8,763 bases of DNA from Verrucomicrobiales bacterium. GTDB taxonomy: Bacteria > Verrucomicrobiota > Verrucomicrobiia > Limisphaerales > UBA1096. Positions 6,623 through 8,763 of the stretch are shown piece by piece. How positions within the stretch are numbered: position 1 is the stretch's first letter; the number at the start of each line of letters is the position of its first letter. Position numbers and translations under genes: made by a program. The stretch is taken from NCBI GenBank assembly GCA_011523195.1, contig WTHH01000079.1, positions 1 to 8,763 on the forward strand. The letters run 5' to 3'. A model generated the notes under the pieces. It was not told where the DNA came from. It saw nothing but the letters and a program-made list of their open reading frames with translations, and searched no databases.

Positions 6623-7293
6623 TTTTGATATCCCTCACTCACCTGCGTGACGGTCTTGTGCATTTTCTTGACCGCACGAGTGAGGCTCCGCTGCCCGAAC
6701 AACGCCGACCCGGCAACGAAGGTATCGGCACCGGCCCGGGCGCATTCGGCCGCGGTCTGCTGGTTAACGCCCCCGTCCACTTCGATGCGAAAGTCCAGTC
6801 CCAGTTCCTCGCGCCACTGGTAAACCTGTTGAATCTTGGGCACGCATTCCTCGATGAACGATTGGCCGCCGAAACCGGGATTCACCGTCATCACCAGCAG
6901 CAGGTCGATCTTCTCCAGGTACGGTTTTACCTTTTCGATGGCCGTGGGCGGGTTCACCGCGAGGCCGACCTGTTTTTCGAGGGAACGAATCTTCCAGAGG
7001 AGAGATGCTACTTGATCCTCTAGTTCCACGTGGACGGTGATCAGGTCCGAGCCAGCCTTGGCAAATGGCTCGAGTAGAATCTCCGGCTTGGAACACATGA
7101 GGTGCGTGTCAAAAAACAGGTCGGAGTGAGGCCGGGCGTTGGCCACCACCTGTGGGCCAAACGTCAGGTTCGGCACGAAGTGGCCGTCCATCACATCGAG
7201 ATGAACCCAATCTGTTCCGCTTTTTTCGACCCGCTTGAGTTCGCGTGCGAATTTGCTGAAATCGCCCGCGAGAATGGAAGGCGCAATGACCAT
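6619..7293 (-). CDS. rpe: Ribulose-phosphate 3-epimerase
   Basis: This is a complete 224-residue protein of normal length for Rpe, a cytoplasmic metal-dependent TIM-barrel enzyme interconverting D-ribulose 5-phosphate and D-xylulose 5-phosphate in the pentose phosphate and Calvin pathways. Visible signatures are APSILAGDF (4-12), HLDVMDGHFVPN (31-42) with metal ligands H31 and D33 and acid/base D36, the metal ligand H64 in DTHLM, MTVNPGFGGQ (135-144), and VDGGV (172-176) with the second acid/base residue D173. The phosphate-binding end of the barrel reads FVAGSALFG (192-200). The ATG at 7293 places APSIL at the usual distance from the N-terminus. It follows ribH by 42 bases, a gap filled largely by a perfect 20-base palindrome, and overlaps the downstream mutase gene. 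Ribulose 5-phosphate is also the source of the butanone phosphate used by RibH, which gives a metabolic reason for the pairing (inference). Confidence 0.95.
   Translation of the reverse strand: MVIAPSILAGDFSKFARELKRVEKSGTDWVHLDVMDGHFVPNLTFGPQVVANARPHSDLFFDTHLMCSKPEILLEPFAKAGSDLITVHVELEDQVASLLWKIRSLEKQVGLAVNPPTAIEKVKPYLEKIDLLLVMTVNPGFGGQSFIEECVPKIQQVYQWREELGLDFRIEVDGGVNQQTAAECARAGADTFVAGSALFGQRSLTRAVKKMHKTVTQVSEGYQK
6631..6636 (-). promoter_or_regulatory. Ribosome binding site for the phosphohexomutase GTG start
   Basis: On the minus strand GAGGGA lies eight bases before the GTG start codon, inside the last codons of rpe. It is the best Shine-Dalgarno-like site in the window and supports choosing the GTG that overlaps the rpe stop. 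Confidence 0.5.
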
Positions 7294-7310
7294 GCGCGGG
7301 ACAACCTAAG

Positions 7311-7330
7311 TGCCGCTTGGCCAAGCGGCA
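7311..7330. repeat. Perfect 20-bp palindrome between ribH and rpe
   Basis: TGCCGCTTGGCCAAGCGGCA is a perfect 20-base palindrome, the longest copy of the repeat family here. It sits in the 42-base gap between the ribH stop and the rpe start. In the operon mRNA it could form an 8-bp stem closed by a GGCC loop 17 bases before the rpe start codon. No T-run follows, so it is unlikely to be a simple terminator. It may act as an mRNA processing or stabilising hairpin, or reflect the genome-wide repeat only. Confidence 0.75.
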
Positions 7331-7335
7331 AGATG

Positions 7336-7809
7336 TTACAAGCCGAGGCGCGCCATCACGCGGGTCATCTCGATGGCTGTCTGCGCGGCCTCGACACCCC
7401 GGTTGTGACCGGAATCGAGACAGCGTTTCTTAGCCTGATCAATATTCTCTAGCAGCAACACCTCATGGATCACCGGCAGCGTGTGGTCGACCTGCAACTG
7501 CATCAATGCATCCGTGACCGCTTGGCCAATGTGCTCGGCATGTGTAGTTTCGCCACGCAGGATGACTCCGAGGCAGACGATTGCGTCCACCGGCTTGGCT
7601 AAGCGCAAAGCGAGCGCCGAGGCCACCGCCGGAATCTCGAACGCGCCCGGCACCCGCACGACCTCGACGGTTGCCTTGGCTTTGGTTAACTCGGCCTTGG
7701 CCGCACGGAGCATGGAGTTGACGTACCTCGCATTGTAGCGGGATGCCACGATGGCGATGCGCCGACCTGACGCGCTGTTACCCTTGGACTTGGCTTGTTT
7801 TTTTAGCAC
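7336..7809 (-). CDS. ribH: 6,7-dimethyl-8-ribityllumazine synthase
   Basis: This is a complete 157-residue protein of typical RibH length. It catalyses the penultimate step of riboflavin synthesis, condensing 5-amino-6-ribitylaminouracil with 3,4-dihydroxy-2-butanone 4-phosphate; family members form pentamers or 60-mer capsids. Signatures are IVASRYN (20-26), with Y25 where an aromatic ring stacks on the substrate, PGAFEIP (54-60), and GVILRGETTHAEHI (81-94) with the catalytic histidine most likely H90. GHNRGVEAA (134-142) is the C-terminal phosphate/substrate region. The usual PVIFGVL block instead reads PVIHEVL (112-118), replacing the pocket phenylalanine with histidine. The GTG start at 7809 comes three bases after the upstream heme protein's stop, with no clear Shine-Dalgarno site, so coupled translation is likely. 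The common neighbour nusB is not next to it. Confidence 0.95.
   Translation of the reverse strand: MLKKQAKSKGNSASGRRIAIVASRYNARYVNSMLRAAKAELTKAKATVEVVRVPGAFEIPAVASALALRLAKPVDAIVCLGVILRGETTHAEHIGQAVTDALMQLQVDHTLPVIHEVLLLENIDQAKKRCLDSGHNRGVEAAQTAIEMTRVMARLGL
7518..7606. repeat. Two diverged copies of the iterated palindrome within ribH
   Basis: CCGCTTGGCCAATG (7518-7531) and CGGCTTGGCTAAGCGC (7591-7606) each match the CGCTTGGCCAAGCG consensus with one arm or base changed. On the coding strand they encode IGQAV and RLAKP. A shorter relative, GCCTTGGCCGC, is nearby at 7694-7704. Confidence 0.45.
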
Positions 7810-7812
7810 GGA

Positions 7813-8763
7813 TTAATCGACCAAAAATGTCCCGGTGGAGGCGGATGCCTTGACCTTTTTCGGAAGCGCCTTCGGATCGAACCTCAACACGAGCGAATGT
7901 TTTCCAGCCGCCAACTCGGCGGTGATCACGCCGGTGTTTTCGACGACCTTGTTGTCGATCCAGACTTTTGCGGAGTCCGCACCCTCGAGGTTCAGCGTGA
8001 CCCTGCTGTCCTGTGCCAGTTCGAACTCCGTGCCAGCGTAGACGCCGATCACGCCCACCCAGCGGCCGGCGTTGGTGCCCTGCCTGAGCATGTCGTCGGT
8101 GAGCGTCCCGTCGACCAGTGAATTGACTGCCACCCAGCGGTTGCGATTGATTCCACCATCGGCGATGCGGTCGTCTCCAAATTGTTGATCACGGTGGTTC
8201 GCCGCACGCAAGCGCCACACACGGGCGACATTGCCCTTCGAGGCATCAAACGCACCGGACTTGCCAAGCCGACTCATAAAACTGAACAGGTCGATTTGAT
8301 CTTGTCGGTCCAGGCGATCGATCAAGCCGGAAGGCATCAGTGAGTTACCCTGTGTCTGCTTGCGGATGTTAGACTTCGCAACCTTTGTGCGCTGGTTCGC
8401 CACGTTACGAAGCACAAGTTCGTTGTCGTTTTGACTCTCCAACATTCCGAATAACACCTGATTGTCCTTTGTCTCCACCACCAGCGAATGGTACCCCTCC
8501 TTGATTTTGCGATTCGGGTAGTAGGTTGATTCCACAAGATAATCGAGAGGTGCGCTGGCCCCGATGGATGTCAGGTCCGGCCCCACCTTGCCACCGGCTC
8601 CACCGATGGCATGGCAACTGACGCAACCCAATTCCAGTTTCCGGTAGACTAATTCACCCCGGTAGGGATTGCCGGTTTTGTCAACCGCCTCCGTGAGCGC
8701 AAGGATCTCAGCCTTCGACAGGGTGATGTCCTCATCCTTCAATCCGGCACTGCGCGGCAATGC
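7813..8763 (-). CDS. PVC-type heme c-binding protein, C-terminal part; 5' partial
   Basis: The frame is open to the right edge (ALPRSAG at the window end), so the true start is outside. Numbering from the TTG at 8760, a cytochrome c module covers residues 30-165: the heme motif CVSCH (46-50), GPDLTSIGA (60-68), and LMPSGL with M142 as probable axial ligand. Between them lies the insertion typical of the heme-binding domain found in Planctomycetes and Verrucomicrobia (VESTYYPNRKIKEGYHSLVV, 76-95, and FGMLESQNDNELVLRN, 104-119). Residues 180-315 look like a beta-rich accessory domain with DSAKVWIDNKVV and LAAGKHSLVLRFD, resembling PA14- or carbohydrate-binding-type modules (inference). Such proteins are periplasmic and often have upstream dehydrogenase-like beta-propeller domains. 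It is unusual for this one to precede ribH by only three bases. Confidence 0.9.
   Translation of the reverse strand, partial: ALPRSAGLKDEDITLSKAEILALTEAVDKTGNPYRGELVYRKLELGCVSCHAIGGAGGKVGPDLTSIGASAPLDYLVESTYYPNRKIKEGYHSLVVETKDNQVLFGMLESQNDNELVLRNVANQRTKVAKSNIRKQTQGNSLMPSGLIDRLDRQDQIDLFSFMSRLGKSGAFDASKGNVARVWRLRAANHRDQQFGDDRIADGGINRNRWVAVNSLVDGTLTDDMLRQGTNAGRWVGVIGVYAGTEFELAQDSRVTLNLEGADSAKVWIDNKVVENTGVITAELAAGKHSLVLRFDPKALPKKVKASASTGTFLVD

Noticed and set aside
1..8763. CRISPR array, tRNA/rRNA genes, insertion sequences, phage or restriction-defence genes
   Set aside because: I found no regularly spaced repeats, structural RNA signatures, transposase or integrase motifs, or defence-type proteins on either strand.

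Overview
The window looks like a chromosomal segment from a PVC-group bacterium, most likely Verrucomicrobia, with Planctomycetes as the alternative. The inference rests on gene content: a DUF1553 (PSD1) protein, a DUF1501 secreted protein with a twin-arginine-type leader, and a cytochrome c-like protein with the planctomycete/verrucomicrobial type of heme domain. These families are expanded together in that superphylum. There are no RNA genes, CRISPR arrays, transposases or phage genes. Start codons are often GTG and Shine-Dalgarno sites are mostly weak.

Layout, left to right. Bases 2-1096 (+) hold the 3' part of a DUF1553 gene whose C-terminal domain is split by a LamG/concanavalin-like domain. 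Bases 1212-3044 (+) encode a secreted CotH-family protein kinase-like protein; this gene and its flanks are clearly AT-richer than the rest. Bases 3045-3531 are a long, mostly non-coding gap with one possible tiny lipoprotein on the minus strand. Bases 3532-5010 (+) encode a DUF1501 protein, the usual partner of DUF1553. Bases 5011-5197 form a convergent intergenic region with a terminator-like hairpin and two palindromes.

From 8763 down to 5198 everything is on the minus strand and packed like an operon: a heme c-binding protein (5' end outside the window), ribH (lumazine synthase), rpe (ribulose-phosphate 3-epimerase) and a phosphohexomutase. Gaps are 3 and 42 nt, then a 4-nt GTGA overlap. 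Rpe and RibH are linked through ribulose 5-phosphate, the precursor of the four-carbon substrate of lumazine synthase, and the mutase handles sugar phosphates.

Two observations stand out. First, a palindrome, consensus CGCTTGGCCAAGCG, recurs at about a dozen places in and between genes, including a perfect 20-bp copy between ribH and rpe. It behaves like a highly iterated palindrome of the host genome. Second, it is absent from the AT-rich CotH segment, which separates a DUF1553 gene from its expected DUF1501 partner. Together these point to late insertion of the CotH gene into an existing DUF1553-DUF1501 pair.
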